Position numbers and translations under genes: made by a program
Shown here: one piece after another, positions 35,019-44,153 of the stretch
How positions within the stretch are numbered: position 1 is the first letter of the stretch
Layout: each line of letters starts with the position of its first letter
Assembly (NCBI RefSeq): GCF_000422205.1
Contig: NZ_ATHV01000028.1
Span: forward strand, 34,941-98,940
Direction of reading: 5' to 3'
Source of the DNA: Desulfovibrio sp. X2
GTDB lineage: Bacteria; Desulfobacterota; Desulfovibrionia; Desulfovibrionales; Desulfovibrionaceae
DNA length: 64,000 bases
The notes under the pieces: model-generated
What the model was told of the DNA's origin: nothing
Seen by the model: only the letters and a program-made list of their open reading frames with translations
The model's database searches: none

Positions 35019-37172
35019 ATGAGTCTGACACGCAGAGGATTTCTCTTCGTCCTGGGCGCCGGCGCCGGCGTGACTCTGAGCCCGGTGCTGTGGAAGCTCA
35101 CGGACGATGTCGCCATCTGGTCCCAGAACTGGCCCTGGATCCCCCGCCTGCAGTACGGCGCGCTCGCCAAGAAGCCCGGCCTCTCCAAGGCCTTCGCCGG
35201 CGGCTCGCCCCTCGAGGTGCTGACCGTGGCCGGACGCCCGGTCGAGGCCCAGGGACACGCCGACAATCCGCTCTCTCAGGGATCGCTGCCCGCCGTGGCC
35301 GCGCCCGAGGTGCAGATGCTCTACAAGGCGGCCCGCGTGACCGGGCCGATGAAGAAGACGGGCGAGGGCAAGTACGAGCCCATGGCCTGGGAGGACGCCG
35401 AGGCGCTCCTGGCCGAGAAGCTGAAGGAAGCCGGTCCGGCCACGGCCATGATCACCGGCGACGTGACCGGCACTTCGTCCGAGGTCTTCTCGGCCCTGCT
35501 GCGCGGCCTCGGCTCGACCGACCTCTACACCATGCCGAGCGAGCAGCAGAGCGCCGGCCGGGCCTGGCGCTCGGTCATGGGCGGCAAGGGCACGCCCGGC
35601 TACGACATCGAGAACAGCGACTGCATCCTGGCCCTCGGCCCGGATCTGCTCGAATCCTTCGGCACCCCGGTGCGCAACGCCAAGGCCTTCAGCCGCACGC
35701 GTCCCACCGGCGAGAAGCCGGGCGCGACGTGGATCTACTGCGGTCCGCAGCGCACCCGCACGGCCAGCGTCTCCGACATCTACGTGCCGGTGCCTCCGGG
35801 CGGCGAGGCGACCTTCGCCCTCGGCCTGGCCAATGCCCTGATCGCCGCAGGCGCCTCGAGCGGCGCGGCCGACTTCGCCGAGTTCAAGTCCCTGGTCGCG
35901 GCCTACACCCCGGCCAAGGTCCAGGATATGATCGGCGTCGCGCCCGAGACCATGAAGAAGGTCGTGGACGCGCTCAAGGCCGCCCGCAGGCCCCTGGTGG
36001 TGCCCGGCTCGGCCATCGCCCAGGGCGGCTCGCAGGCCGCCTTCGTGGCCGGAATGGCGCTGAACCTGCTGCTCGGCAACGTCGGCAGGCCCGGCGGCGT
36101 GCGGCCCCTGCCCGCGCTGCCCGCGGTGGTCTCCGGCGCCACGGCGCGCGACGAGGTCTTCGGCAAGGACGTGGTGGCCTGGCTCTCCGGAGTCGCTTCC
36201 GGCGCCAAGCCCGCGCCCAAGCTGCTCATGGTCTACGAGGCCGACCCCCGCTACGCGCTGCCGTCCACGGCGGCCATGAACGCGGCCCTGGACAAGGCCG
36301 GCTTCACCGTGAGCTTCTCGCCCTTCATGGACGAGACCTCCTCCAAGGCCGACCTCATCCTGCCCAACCCGCTCTGCCTGGAGCGTTACGACGACCTGCA
36401 GACCCCTTACGGCTCGGGCTTCGCCTCCTACACCCTGGGCACCCCGGTGACCAAGCCGGTGGCCAACGGCAAGGCGACCTGCGACGTGCTCCTGGGCGCC
36501 GCCGGAAAGCTCGGCATGAACCTCGGCTTCTCCTCCTTCGAGTCGGTGCTCGAGGCCAAGATGCAGGCCGTGGAAGGCTCCGGCGGCTTCATCGCCGGTC
36601 AGACCCAGCCCTGGCAGGCCATCGCCCAGGGCGCCTCGCCCACGGCCGGTGCCGTGGCCGACGGGCTCAAGAAGGGCAAGGCCTGGGTCAGCGTGCGCAC
36701 GGTGGAGCAGGGCGGCCTGTCCATGGGCGCCTCGCTGCTCGCCAAGGCGGCCGCCTTCAAGGCCCCGGGGAGCGACTTCCCCCTGCTGCTGGCGCCGCTC
36801 TACCAGCTCAACGTGGGCACCACGCACATGGCCATTCCCGACTACAACCTGCCGACCATCCGCGAGGACGAGCTCAAGGGCAAGTGCATGTTCGTCTTCC
36901 TGAACGGCAAGACCGCAAAGGCCGCGGGCCTCTCGCAGGGCGATACGGTCACGGTCTCGAGCGCCGCCGGCTCCGTGAAGGGCCTCGTCGGCATCGACGA
37001 GTCCGTCATGCCCGGCGTGGTCGCCGCCCCCATGGGCTTCGGCCACACCTCCTGGGACGCGCACTCGAGCGGCAAGGGCGACAACCTGAACAAGGTTTTT
37101 GCGGTCAGCGACGAGCCCGGCGCCGGTCTGCCCACCTGGGCGGCCGTCGCGGTCAAGATAGCTAAAGGCTAA
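35019..37172 (+). CDS. qrcB: Qrc complex molybdopterin-family subunit QrcB
   Basis: A 717-residue protein of the molybdopterin oxidoreductase family. The N-terminal twin-arginine signal LTRRGFLFVLGAGAG directs it to the periplasm. Conserved folds include RPLVVPGSAIAQGGSQ, NLLLGNVGRPGG and the cap-domain GKTAKAAGLSQGDTVTVSS. The N-terminal Fe-S cysteines of catalytic family members are absent, in line with the reported lack of Mo and Fe-S in QrcB, so it is probably structural. It is 15 nt after qrcA and 17 nt before qrcC. Confidence 0.93.
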   Translation: MSLTRRGFLFVLGAGAGVTLSPVLWKLTDDVAIWSQNWPWIPRLQYGALAKKPGLSKAFAGGSPLEVLTVAGRPVEAQGHADNPLSQGSLPAVAAPEVQMLYKAARVTGPMKKTGEGKYEPMAWEDAEALLAEKLKEAGPATAMITGDVTGTSSEVFSALLRGLGSTDLYTMPSEQQSAGRAWRSVMGGKGTPGYDIENSDCILALGPDLLESFGTPVRNAKAFSRTRPTGEKPGATWIYCGPQRTRTASVSDIYVPVPPGGEATFALGLANALIAAGASSGAADFAEFKSLVAAYTPAKVQDMIGVAPETMKKVVDALKAARRPLVVPGSAIAQGGSQAAFVAGMALNLLLGNVGRPGGVRPLPALPAVVSGATARDEVFGKDVVAWLSGVASGAKPAPKLLMVYEADPRYALPSTAAMNAALDKAGFTVSFSPFMDETSSKADLILPNPLCLERYDDLQTPYGSGFASYTLGTPVTKPVANGKATCDVLLGAAGKLGMNLGFSSFESVLEAKMQAVEGSGGFIAGQTQPWQAIAQGASPTAGAVADGLKKGKAWVSVRTVEQGGLSMGASLLAKAAAFKAPGSDFPLLLAPLYQLNVGTTHMAIPDYNLPTIREDELKGKCMFVFLNGKTAKAAGLSQGDTVTVSSAAGSVKGLVGIDESVMPGVVAAPMGFGHTSWDAHSSGKGDNLNKVFAVSDEPGAGLPTWAAVAVKIAKG

Positions 37173-37189
37173 GCCAAAGGACGCCGTAT

Positions 37190-37981
37190 ATGTCTGAACA
37201 TAAGAACTTCAGAATCCGGTGGGGAATGGCCATCGACCTGGACAAGTGCACGGGCTGCGGCGCGTGCGTGGTCTCCTGCCAGGTCGAGAACAACAACGCC
37301 CCGCTCGTCGACGCCTCCGACAAGGAGCGCATCGTCAACTGGCTGACCGTCTACCGCCTCGAGAACGGCAAGTCGTTCCCCGACGCCGAGGTGGCCTACC
37401 TTCCCCGGCCCTGCATGCAGTGCGGCAACCCCTCCTGCGTGCCGGTCTGCCCGGTCGTGGCCACGGACAAGAACGAGGAAGGCGGCATCGTCAGCCAGAT
37501 CTACCCCCGCTGCATCGGCTGCCGGTACTGCATGGCGGCCTGCCCCTACCACGTCCGCGTGTTCAACTGGTTCGATCCGGTCTGGCCCAAGGGCATGGAG
37601 AAGACGCTGACCCCGTTCACCTCCACGCGTCCCCGCGGCGTGGTCGAGAAGTGCAACTTCTGCCACCAGCGCTGGGACATGGCCAAGGAGAAGGCGCGCA
37701 AGGACGGCACCGATCCCATGGATCTGCCCGAGGGCGCGTACGTCCCGGCCTGCGTCGAGACCTGCCCCACCGGCGCGCTGGTCTTCGGCGACCTGAACAA
37801 CAAGGACCACAAGGTCAGCCAGCTGGCTCACGGGCCGCATGCCCGCAGGCTGCTCGAGCGCCTCGGCGGCGATCCCCAGGTCTACTACATCAGCCGCCGC
37901 GACTGGGTGCTGGATCTGCTCGACAACCATCTGGCCGGGGAAGCCGGCCACGGCAAGGCCGAAGGAGGGCACCATGGCTAA
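37190..37981 (+). CDS. qrcC: Qrc complex iron-sulfur subunit QrcC
   Basis: A 263-residue ferredoxin-like protein with four cysteine clusters: CTGCGACVVSC, CMQCGNPSCVPVCP, CIGCRYCMAACP, and CNFC with a later CVETCP. These hold cubane clusters that pass electrons from the haem subunit to the membrane subunit. There is no signal peptide of its own, so it probably travels with QrcB through the Tat system. AAAGGA lies eight bases upstream. Its last 8 bases overlap qrcD. Confidence 0.94.
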   Translation: MSEHKNFRIRWGMAIDLDKCTGCGACVVSCQVENNNAPLVDASDKERIVNWLTVYRLENGKSFPDAEVAYLPRPCMQCGNPSCVPVCPVVATDKNEEGGIVSQIYPRCIGCRYCMAACPYHVRVFNWFDPVWPKGMEKTLTPFTSTRPRGVVEKCNFCHQRWDMAKEKARKDGTDPMDLPEGAYVPACVETCPTGALVFGDLNNKDHKVSQLAHGPHARRLLERLGGDPQVYYISRRDWVLDLLDNHLAGEAGHGKAEGGHHG

Positions 37982-39230
37982 GCCCATCGACTCCGCGCTC
38001 TTTCCCGGCGACTTCCCGCGCTGCAGCCTGCTGAAGTTCCTCATCTGGCTGAGCTTCTGGGGAGTTCTGTTCCTGGCCGGCATCTACGCGGCCTACGTCG
38101 TGTTCGCCAACGGCCTGGGCATGACCGGCCTGACGAACTACTTCGCCTTCGGCCTGTACATCACCTTCGACCTGGCGGTCATCGCCCTGGGCGCGGGTGC
38201 GTTCTTCAGCGGCCTTCTGCGCTACATCCTGAACATGGACGAGCTGAAGAACATCATCAACCTGGCGGTCATCGGCGGCTTCTTCTGCTACTCCGGCGCC
38301 ATGCTCATCCTGACCATGGAGCTCGGGCAGCCGCTGCGCGCCTGGTTCGGCTTCTGGCACCCCAACGTCCACTCCATGCTCACGGAAGTCATCTTCTGCA
38401 TCAGCTGCTACCTCCTGGTCCTGACCATCGAGTACGTGCCGCTGATCATGGAGCAGAAGCACCTGAACAAGGTTCCCTTCCTGCACAACTTCGCCCACAA
38501 CATGCACATCTTCATGCCGCTGTTCGCGGGCATCGGCGCCTTCCTGTCCACCTTCCACCAGGGCTCCCTGGGCGGCATGTACGGCGTCATGTTCGCGCGG
38601 CCCTTCGTCTTCCGCGAAGGCTTCTTCATCTGGCCGTGGACCTTCTTCCTCTTCGTCATGTCCGCGGCCGCCGTGGGTCCGTGCTTCACGACCCTGATCT
38701 GCAAGTGCATCGAGCTCGCCTCGGGCCGCCAGATGACCACGTGGAAGGTCAAGCAGCTCATGGGCAAGATCTCGGGCACCATGCTCTCGCTGTACCTGTT
38801 CTTCAAGCTCATCGACACCTACAACTGGGCCGTGAACCTGCTGCCCACCCTGGGCGAGACCTACGAGCAGATGTTCCACGGCCTGGTCTACGGGCAGTGG
38901 CTCTTCTGGCTGGAGCTCGGCGTGTGCGGCGTGATCCCGGCGGTCATCCTGCTCATGAAGCCCCTGCGCAACAACCACACGCTCTTCTGGACGGCCTGCA
39001 TCCTGGCCTGCGTGGGCATCTCGCTCAACCGCTACACCGTCACGGTGCAGGGCCTGGCCGCCCCGGTCATGCCCTTCGACGTCTGGCGCGTGTACACCCC
39101 GCGTTGGACCGAGATCCTGCCCTCGATCATGGTCCTCGCCTACGGCGTGATCATCGTCTCCCTCTCCTATCGGTACCTCCCGGTCTTCCCGCAGGAGAAG
39201 GAGCTGAACCAGGCGCCTGCCGAAGGCTAG
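37974..39230 (+). CDS. qrcD: Qrc complex NrfD-like membrane subunit QrcD
   Basis: A 418-residue integral membrane protein of the NrfD/PsrC family with about ten hydrophobic helices (for example LKFLIWLSFWGVLFLAGIYA and YFAFGLYITFDLAVIALGAG). It carries the menaquinone site and may contribute to energy conservation. ATG 37974 has GAAGGAGG upstream and overlaps the qrcC end. Its strong terminator closes the qrcABCD operon. Confidence 0.94.
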   Translation: MAKPIDSALFPGDFPRCSLLKFLIWLSFWGVLFLAGIYAAYVVFANGLGMTGLTNYFAFGLYITFDLAVIALGAGAFFSGLLRYILNMDELKNIINLAVIGGFFCYSGAMLILTMELGQPLRAWFGFWHPNVHSMLTEVIFCISCYLLVLTIEYVPLIMEQKHLNKVPFLHNFAHNMHIFMPLFAGIGAFLSTFHQGSLGGMYGVMFARPFVFREGFFIWPWTFFLFVMSAAAVGPCFTTLICKCIELASGRQMTTWKVKQLMGKISGTMLSLYLFFKLIDTYNWAVNLLPTLGETYEQMFHGLVYGQWLFWLELGVCGVIPAVILLMKPLRNNHTLFWTACILACVGISLNRYTVTVQGLAAPVMPFDVWRVYTPRWTEILPSIMVLAYGVIIVSLSYRYLPVFPQEKELNQAPAEG

Positions 39231-39261
39231 CGCGCCCGTCCATCCATGCCTCGTCCTTTGG

Positions 39262-39290
39262 AAAGGCCCGCCTCGGCGGGCCTTTCTTTT
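39262..39290 (+). terminator. Intrinsic terminator of qrcABCD
   Basis: AAAGGCCCGCC (39262-39272) and GGCGGGCCTTT (39275-39285) form a perfect stem followed by CTTTT. Confidence 0.9.
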
Positions 39291-39428
39291 GTGCATGCCC
39301 GGCCCGGCCGTGCCCGGCTTTCCCGCGGTGGACGGCCCGCTTCGCCCGGTATACAAGGGGAAAGCCCTGCCGGGCAGCGCGTCCGCCGGACCCGGCGGCG
39401 CCGATAAGGTCATCCGAAGGGAGCATGC

Positions 39429-40409
39429 ATGGACTTTTTCCGCGGCAAGAAGATTCTCATCACCGGTGGGCTCGGCTTCATCGGCTCCAACCTGGCCCGA
39501 CGCCTGCTCGAACTCGGCTCCGAGGTGGTCCTGGTGGACAGCCTCATTCCGGAGTACGGCGGCAACATGGCCAACGTGGCCGACATCCGCGGCCGCGTCG
39601 AGGTGAACATCGCGGACGTGCGCGACCCGCACGCCATGAAGTGGCTCGTGCAGGGCCGCGACGTGCTCTTCAACCTCGCGGGCCAGACCAGCCACATGGA
39701 TTCCATGGCCGACCCCTACACGGACCTCGAGATCAACGCCAAGGCGCAGCTCTCCATCCTCGAGTCCTGCCGCCACCACAATCCGGAAATCCGCATCGTC
39801 TTCGCGGGCACGCGCCAGATCTACGGCAAGCCGGACAGGCTGCCCGTGGACGAGGAGCATCCCATCCGCCCGGTGGACGTCAACGGCATCAACAAGGTGG
39901 CGGGCGAGTGGTACCACCTGCTCTACCACCAGGTGTACGGCATCCGCTCGAGCGTCCTGCGCCTGACCAACACCTACGGCCCGGCCATGCGCATCAAGGA
40001 CGCGCGCCAGACCTTCCTCGGCATCTGGGTGCGCCTGCTGCTCGAGGGAAAGCCAATAGAGGTCTGGGGAGGCGAGCAGTTGCGCGACTTCACCTACGTG
40101 GACGACTGCGTGGAGGCGCTGCTCCTCGCGGCCTGCCGCGATCAGGCCTTTGGCCGCGTCTACAACCTGGGCGGCGACCGCGTGGTCTCCCTGCGCGAGC
40201 TGGCGGAGCTGCTCATCAAGGCCGCGGGCGAAGGCGAGTTCGTGGTCCGGGAGTTCCCCGCCGAGCGCAAGAAGATCGACATCGGCGACTACTATTCCGA
40301 CGACGCCCGCATCCGCTCGGAACTCGGCTGGGAGCCGCGCGTCTCTCTGGAGGAGGGGCTGTCGCGCACCGTGGCCTATTACCGCGAACACCTGGCGGAC
40401 TACCTCTAG
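39429..40409 (+). CDS. Extended-SDR nucleotide-sugar epimerase/dehydratase
   Basis: A 326-residue NAD-dependent epimerase. The Rossmann motif KILITGGLGFIGSNLARRLL is intact, and FAGTRQIYGKPDRLPVDEEH plus LRLTNTYGPAMRIKD mark the extended SDR family. Where most members have YGxSK, this protein has NGINK, so the usual catalytic tyrosine is asparagine; the lysine is kept. It may therefore be a subfamily with a different acid/base or a non-standard reaction. AAGGGAG lies just before the start. It stands alone between the qrc and cstA terminators; LPS or exopolysaccharide sugar supply is likely. Confidence 0.82.
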   Translation: MDFFRGKKILITGGLGFIGSNLARRLLELGSEVVLVDSLIPEYGGNMANVADIRGRVEVNIADVRDPHAMKWLVQGRDVLFNLAGQTSHMDSMADPYTDLEINAKAQLSILESCRHHNPEIRIVFAGTRQIYGKPDRLPVDEEHPIRPVDVNGINKVAGEWYHLLYHQVYGIRSSVLRLTNTYGPAMRIKDARQTFLGIWVRLLLEGKPIEVWGGEQLRDFTYVDDCVEALLLAACRDQAFGRVYNLGGDRVVSLRELAELLIKAAGEGEFVVREFPAERKKIDIGDYYSDDARIRSELGWEPRVSLEEGLSRTVAYYREHLADYL

Positions 40410-40470
40410 GTCCCGCCTTTCGTCTCTCGTTCAGCCTTTTTGGGCGTCGCCTCCTCGGGAGATGGGCGAA

Positions 40471-40500
40471 AAAAAAGACCGCGCCTGGGCGCGGTCTTTT
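40471..40500. terminator. Bidirectional terminator between epimerase and cstA
   Basis: AAAAGACCGCGC and GCGCGGTCTTTT pair around CTGG, with an A-run on one side and a T-run on the other, so it works for both convergent genes. Confidence 0.88.
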
Positions 40501-40546
40501 GCGTGCCGCCGGAGGAGGGTTCTACCGGCGATGCACTGGGGGTTCG

Positions 40547-41968
40547 TTAGGAGGCGCCTTCCTCGGCCACCTCGCAGCAGCCGCGGAACTTGACCAGGAA
40601 GATCACCAGGGAGACCGCCGCGGAGCCGACGCCGATGATCGTGGCCACGTTGAGCGGCAGCCTGAAGCCGATGGGCGCGTAGCACAGGTACGTGTTGACC
40701 ACCGCGGTCATGAACACCGCGGGCACGGTGGCGATCCAGTGCATCTTGCCCTGCTTGATCAGGTAGGCGGCGCCCGCCCAGAGGACGATGGCGGCCAGCG
40801 TCTGGTTGGCCCAGCCGAAGTAGCGCCAGATCACGCCGAACTCGAACTTGGTGATGGCGAAGCCGACCAGGAACAGGGGCACGGAGATCAGGAGCCGCTT
40901 CACGATGGGCTTCTGGTTCATCTTCAGGAACTCGGCGATGATCAGGCGCGCGCTGCGGAACGCGGTGTCGCCCGAAGTGATGGGCAGGACGACCACGCCG
41001 ATGATCGCGAGCAGGCCGCCGAAGCCGCCGAGCAGCGAGGTGCAGACCTCGTTGACCACGAAGGCCGGGCCGCCCTTGGCCAGGGCCGCGTTCAGCGCCG
41101 CGGGATCATGGTAGAAGGACATGCCGAGCGTGGCCCAGACAAGGGCGATGACGCCCTCGCCGATCATGGCGCCGTAGAACACGGAGCGGCCGCAGCGCTC
41201 GTTCTTGATGCAGCGGGCCATCATGGGCGACTGCGTGGCGTGGAAGCCGCTGACCGCGCCGCAGGCGATGGTGATGAACATGAGCGGCCACAGGGGCAGG
41301 CCCTTGGGATGCAGGTTGGCCAGGGTGAGCTGCGGGTAGAAGGTGTGGTCGGAGAGGCACAGGGTGACGGTCAGGCCCACGGCCATGAACAGGAGCACGG
41401 CGCCGAAGAAGGGGTAGAGGCGGCCGATGATCTTGTCCACGGGCAGGATGGTGGCCAGGGAGTAGTAGGTGAAGATGATGGCCACCCAGGACCAGGTGGG
41501 CATGCCGGACATGGTGGTCAGCAGCTTGGCCGGGCCGAGCACGAAGACGATGCCCACGAGCAGCAGCAGCACGACGGAGAAGCCGCGCATGAACTGCTTG
41601 AAGCCGTTGCCCAGGTTCTGGCCGACCACGTCGGGCACCGAGGCGCCGCCGTAGCGGACGGAGAGCATGCCGGAGAAGTAGTCGTGCACGGCGCCCGCGA
41701 AGATGGAGCCGAGCACGATCCAGATGAGGGCCGAGGGGCCGTAGAGCGCGCCGAGGATGGGGCCGAAGATGGGGCCCAGGCCGGCGATGTTCAGAAGCTG
41801 CACGAGGTAGACCTTGGACGTGGACATCTCGACGTAGTCCACGCCGTCGGCCATCGTGCAGGCCGGGGTCGCACGGCCCGGATCGCAGCCGAAGAGCCGG
41901 TCGACGATCTTTCCGTAGACGATGTAGCCGACGATGAGCGCGGCTACGCATGCGAAGAACAGTAACAT
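40547..41968 (-). CDS. cstA: CstA-family transporter (possible pyruvate transporter)
   Basis: A 473-residue membrane protein of the CstA family. It has many hydrophobic helices and family blocks RLFGCDPGRATPACTMADGVDY, NIAGLGPIFGPILGALYGP and GFHATQSPMMARCI. It is the short form, not the 700-residue enteric CstA. E. coli CstA and BtsT are peptide or pyruvate transporters. GGAGGTG precedes ATG 41968 by six bases. The adjacent LytS/LytTR pair on the same strand mirrors BtsS/BtsR-BtsT, so pyruvate or a related carboxylate is a reasonable substrate guess for this lactate/pyruvate-using lineage. Confidence 0.88.
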   Translation of the reverse strand: MLLFFACVAALIVGYIVYGKIVDRLFGCDPGRATPACTMADGVDYVEMSTSKVYLVQLLNIAGLGPIFGPILGALYGPSALIWIVLGSIFAGAVHDYFSGMLSVRYGGASVPDVVGQNLGNGFKQFMRGFSVVLLLLVGIVFVLGPAKLLTTMSGMPTWSWVAIIFTYYSLATILPVDKIIGRLYPFFGAVLLFMAVGLTVTLCLSDHTFYPQLTLANLHPKGLPLWPLMFITIACGAVSGFHATQSPMMARCIKNERCGRSVFYGAMIGEGVIALVWATLGMSFYHDPAALNAALAKGGPAFVVNEVCTSLLGGFGGLLAIIGVVVLPITSGDTAFRSARLIIAEFLKMNQKPIVKRLLISVPLFLVGFAITKFEFGVIWRYFGWANQTLAAIVLWAGAAYLIKQGKMHWIATVPAVFMTAVVNTYLCYAPIGFRLPLNVATIIGVGSAAVSLVIFLVKFRGCCEVAEEGAS

Positions 41969-42239
41969 GGCGGACACCTCCAGAAATTGTGCTTGTGCAC
42001 CTGCGGCCGAAGCCGCCTCTTGGCTCAAGCCATAGCAGCCCTGGAGGGTCCGTTTCAACGCGGGAGCGCGAATCGCATCATCGGGGGGGCGAAGCGTCGT
42101 CTTTTCGGGGCGAAGTGCATCGCCGGGAGGTCTCCCGCAATGGGCGAGCGGGACTTTCGCCGGGCCCCTCGGAAGCGGGCCCGCGAGGGACGCCGCGCGC
42201 GTCCCTGTCGGGGAAGGCCGAGGAGGGGAGCGCCCCCGG

Positions 42240-43985
42240 CTACTGCACCGGCGCCGCAGCCTGCTCGGCCAGGGCGCGGGGCCTGGGCAGGCGGAAGCTG
42301 ATGCGCGTGCCGTGTCCGGGGCTGCTGGCGATGTCCAGGGCGTATTCGGCGCCGAAGATCTGCACCAGCCGCTGGTTGCAGTTGGTCAGGCCGATGCCCT
42401 TGGAGGTGGACTCCAGGCCACCCGCGGCGACCAGGTCGTTCTGCCGCTCCTCGGGCATGCCCACGCCGTCGTCCTCGATGCACACGCACAGATGCCCGTC
42501 CTCGCGCCGCGCCGCCACGCGCACCGTGCCGCCTTCCTCGCGGGGCAGGATGCCGTGCTTGACCCCGTTCTCCACCAGCGGCTGGATGATCAGCGGCGGG
42601 ATGGGCCAGTCCATGACCTCGCCGTCCACGTCCATCTGGCAGCGGATGCGCTCGCCGAAGCGCGCCTGCTCGATGGAGAGGTAGGAGCGCACGCGCGAGA
42701 GCTCGTCCGAGAGGGGGATGAAGCCCCGGCTGCTGTCCAGGTTCTGGCGCATGTAGTGGGCCAGGTCCAGGAGCAGCTCGCGCGCGCTCTGGGGCGCGGT
42801 GCGGCACAGCGAGGCGATGGTGTTCAGGGAGTTGAAAAGGAAGTGCGGGTTGATCTGGGCCTGCAGCCTCCTGATCTCGGCCAGGGCCAGGAGCTGGTTG
42901 GTGGTCTGGATGTCCTCGAGCTCGAGCTGGATGGAGAAGAGCTCGGCCAGGCCGCGCGCCAGCTCGAAGTGGGTCATGTCCAGCGGCTGCTTGCGGGTGC
43001 CGTAGAGCTTGAGGCAGCCGACCACCTCGCCCGATTTGCGCAGCGGCACCACCGCGCCGGAGGTCAGCGGGCAGGCGAACCCGGTGCAGCCTATCTCCTC
43101 GGCCCCCTCGATGCGCAGGGGGATGCCGGTCGAGAGGACCCTCTGCGTGGCCTCGGTGCGGATGGGCGCGCCCGCCTTGTGGTGGTCCGCGCCCTCGCCC
43201 ACGTGGGCCAATATCTCGCTCTTGTCCGTGAGCGCCACGGCGGCCACGTCCACGAGCTCGTGAATGATCCCGGCCGTGGCCGCGGCCGATGCCGCGGACA
43301 GTCCCTTGCGCAGGTGGCCCACGGTGCGGCTGGCGATGGTCAGGATCTGCTGCACCTGCGTGGAGTCCTGCTTGCCGCGCAGGTGGCTGCGCAGGCTGAA
43401 GGCCTCCACCAGCAGGGCCGCGCCGAGCGAGTTGACCACGATCATGGGCAGGCCGATGACCCGCACGAGGATCAGCGCCTCCTCGTAGGGGCGCGACAGG
43501 CCGAGGACCAGGCCCATGTGCAGGCTCTCTCCGACAACGCCGAGGATCAGCGCCAGCCGCCAGTCCAGGCTGCGGCCGGGGAGCTTGGCGGCGATGAGCC
43601 CCGCGGCCGTGCCTTCGGCCAGGGTGGCCAGGGCGCAGGGCAGGGCGCTGAAGCCGCCCACGTCGATGAGGTAGCGGTGCCCCGCGGCGATGAGCGCGGA
43701 GCCGAAGCCGACGGCCGGGCCGCCGAAGAGCCCGGCGGTGATCACGGCCATGGCGCGCAGGTTGGCGTAGGACTGGAAGACGTTGTTGCCGGTGTAGGTG
43801 CCGAGGATGCCGAAGATGCCGAAGAGCAGGATCTGCAGGAGGGTCTGCGAGCCGCGCGGCGCGCGCTTGAGGCCGAGCCTGCCCATGGGGGCCAGGGTCA
43901 GGACCGCGAAGGCGCAGGCCAGGAGCAGTCCGAAGCGCTGCGAAAGGCTGACGAAAAGATAGGGAATGTAGCTCGGCTCGCCCAT
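42240..43985 (-). CDS. LytS-type sensor histidine kinase
   Basis: A 581-residue membrane kinase. Residues about 1-200 form the 5TM-5TMR_LYT sensor (LFGIFGILGTYTGNNVF, GLFGGPAVGFGSALIAAGHRY). A GAF-like domain follows (IRTEATQRVLSTGIPLRIEG, GCLKLYGTRKQPL). The His-kinase part has the phosphoacceptor QINPHFLFNSLNTI and the ATP site with ENGVKHGI and DDGVGMPEE. BtsS and YpdA of E. coli, which sense pyruvate, have this same architecture. It is downstream of the LytTR gene on the same strand, with repeat B1 in the 168-nt gap. Confidence 0.92.
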   Translation of the reverse strand: MGEPSYIPYLFVSLSQRFGLLLACAFAVLTLAPMGRLGLKRAPRGSQTLLQILLFGIFGILGTYTGNNVFQSYANLRAMAVITAGLFGGPAVGFGSALIAAGHRYLIDVGGFSALPCALATLAEGTAAGLIAAKLPGRSLDWRLALILGVVGESLHMGLVLGLSRPYEEALILVRVIGLPMIVVNSLGAALLVEAFSLRSHLRGKQDSTQVQQILTIASRTVGHLRKGLSAASAAATAGIIHELVDVAAVALTDKSEILAHVGEGADHHKAGAPIRTEATQRVLSTGIPLRIEGAEEIGCTGFACPLTSGAVVPLRKSGEVVGCLKLYGTRKQPLDMTHFELARGLAELFSIQLELEDIQTTNQLLALAEIRRLQAQINPHFLFNSLNTIASLCRTAPQSARELLLDLAHYMRQNLDSSRGFIPLSDELSRVRSYLSIEQARFGERIRCQMDVDGEVMDWPIPPLIIQPLVENGVKHGILPREEGGTVRVAARREDGHLCVCIEDDGVGMPEERQNDLVAAGGLESTSKGIGLTNCNQRLVQIFGAEYALDIASSPGHGTRISFRLPRPRALAEQAAAPVQ

Positions 43986-44001
43986 TCTGGGGCCTCATCG
44001 C

Positions 44002-44123
44002 GGCCGTTGAAAAACGGCGATCTGCTGCGTCAGCGAAAAAAATCCAGACCGCTTATGTATGCGCAATACACTGCGCGTCCTGGATTTTTTCACTTCCTTG
44101 CAGCTCACCATTTTTGAACGGCC
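44002..44123. repeat. Family B long inverted repeat, copy B1
   Basis: About 122 nt folding into one long imperfect stem. The outer arms GGCCGTT-G-AAAAA and TTTTTGAACGGCC, and inner arms AAAAAATCCAG / CTGGATTTTTT, pair across a centre rich in GCGCAATACACTGCGC. The same family occurs at 63374, 63630 and 63895. It sits between the LytTR and LytS genes. A separate palindrome GACCATTTCAAATGGTC (44134-44150) follows before the LytTR stop. Confidence 0.85.
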
Positions 44124-44153
44124 TGTGTTTTTCGACCATTTCAAATGGTCGGA

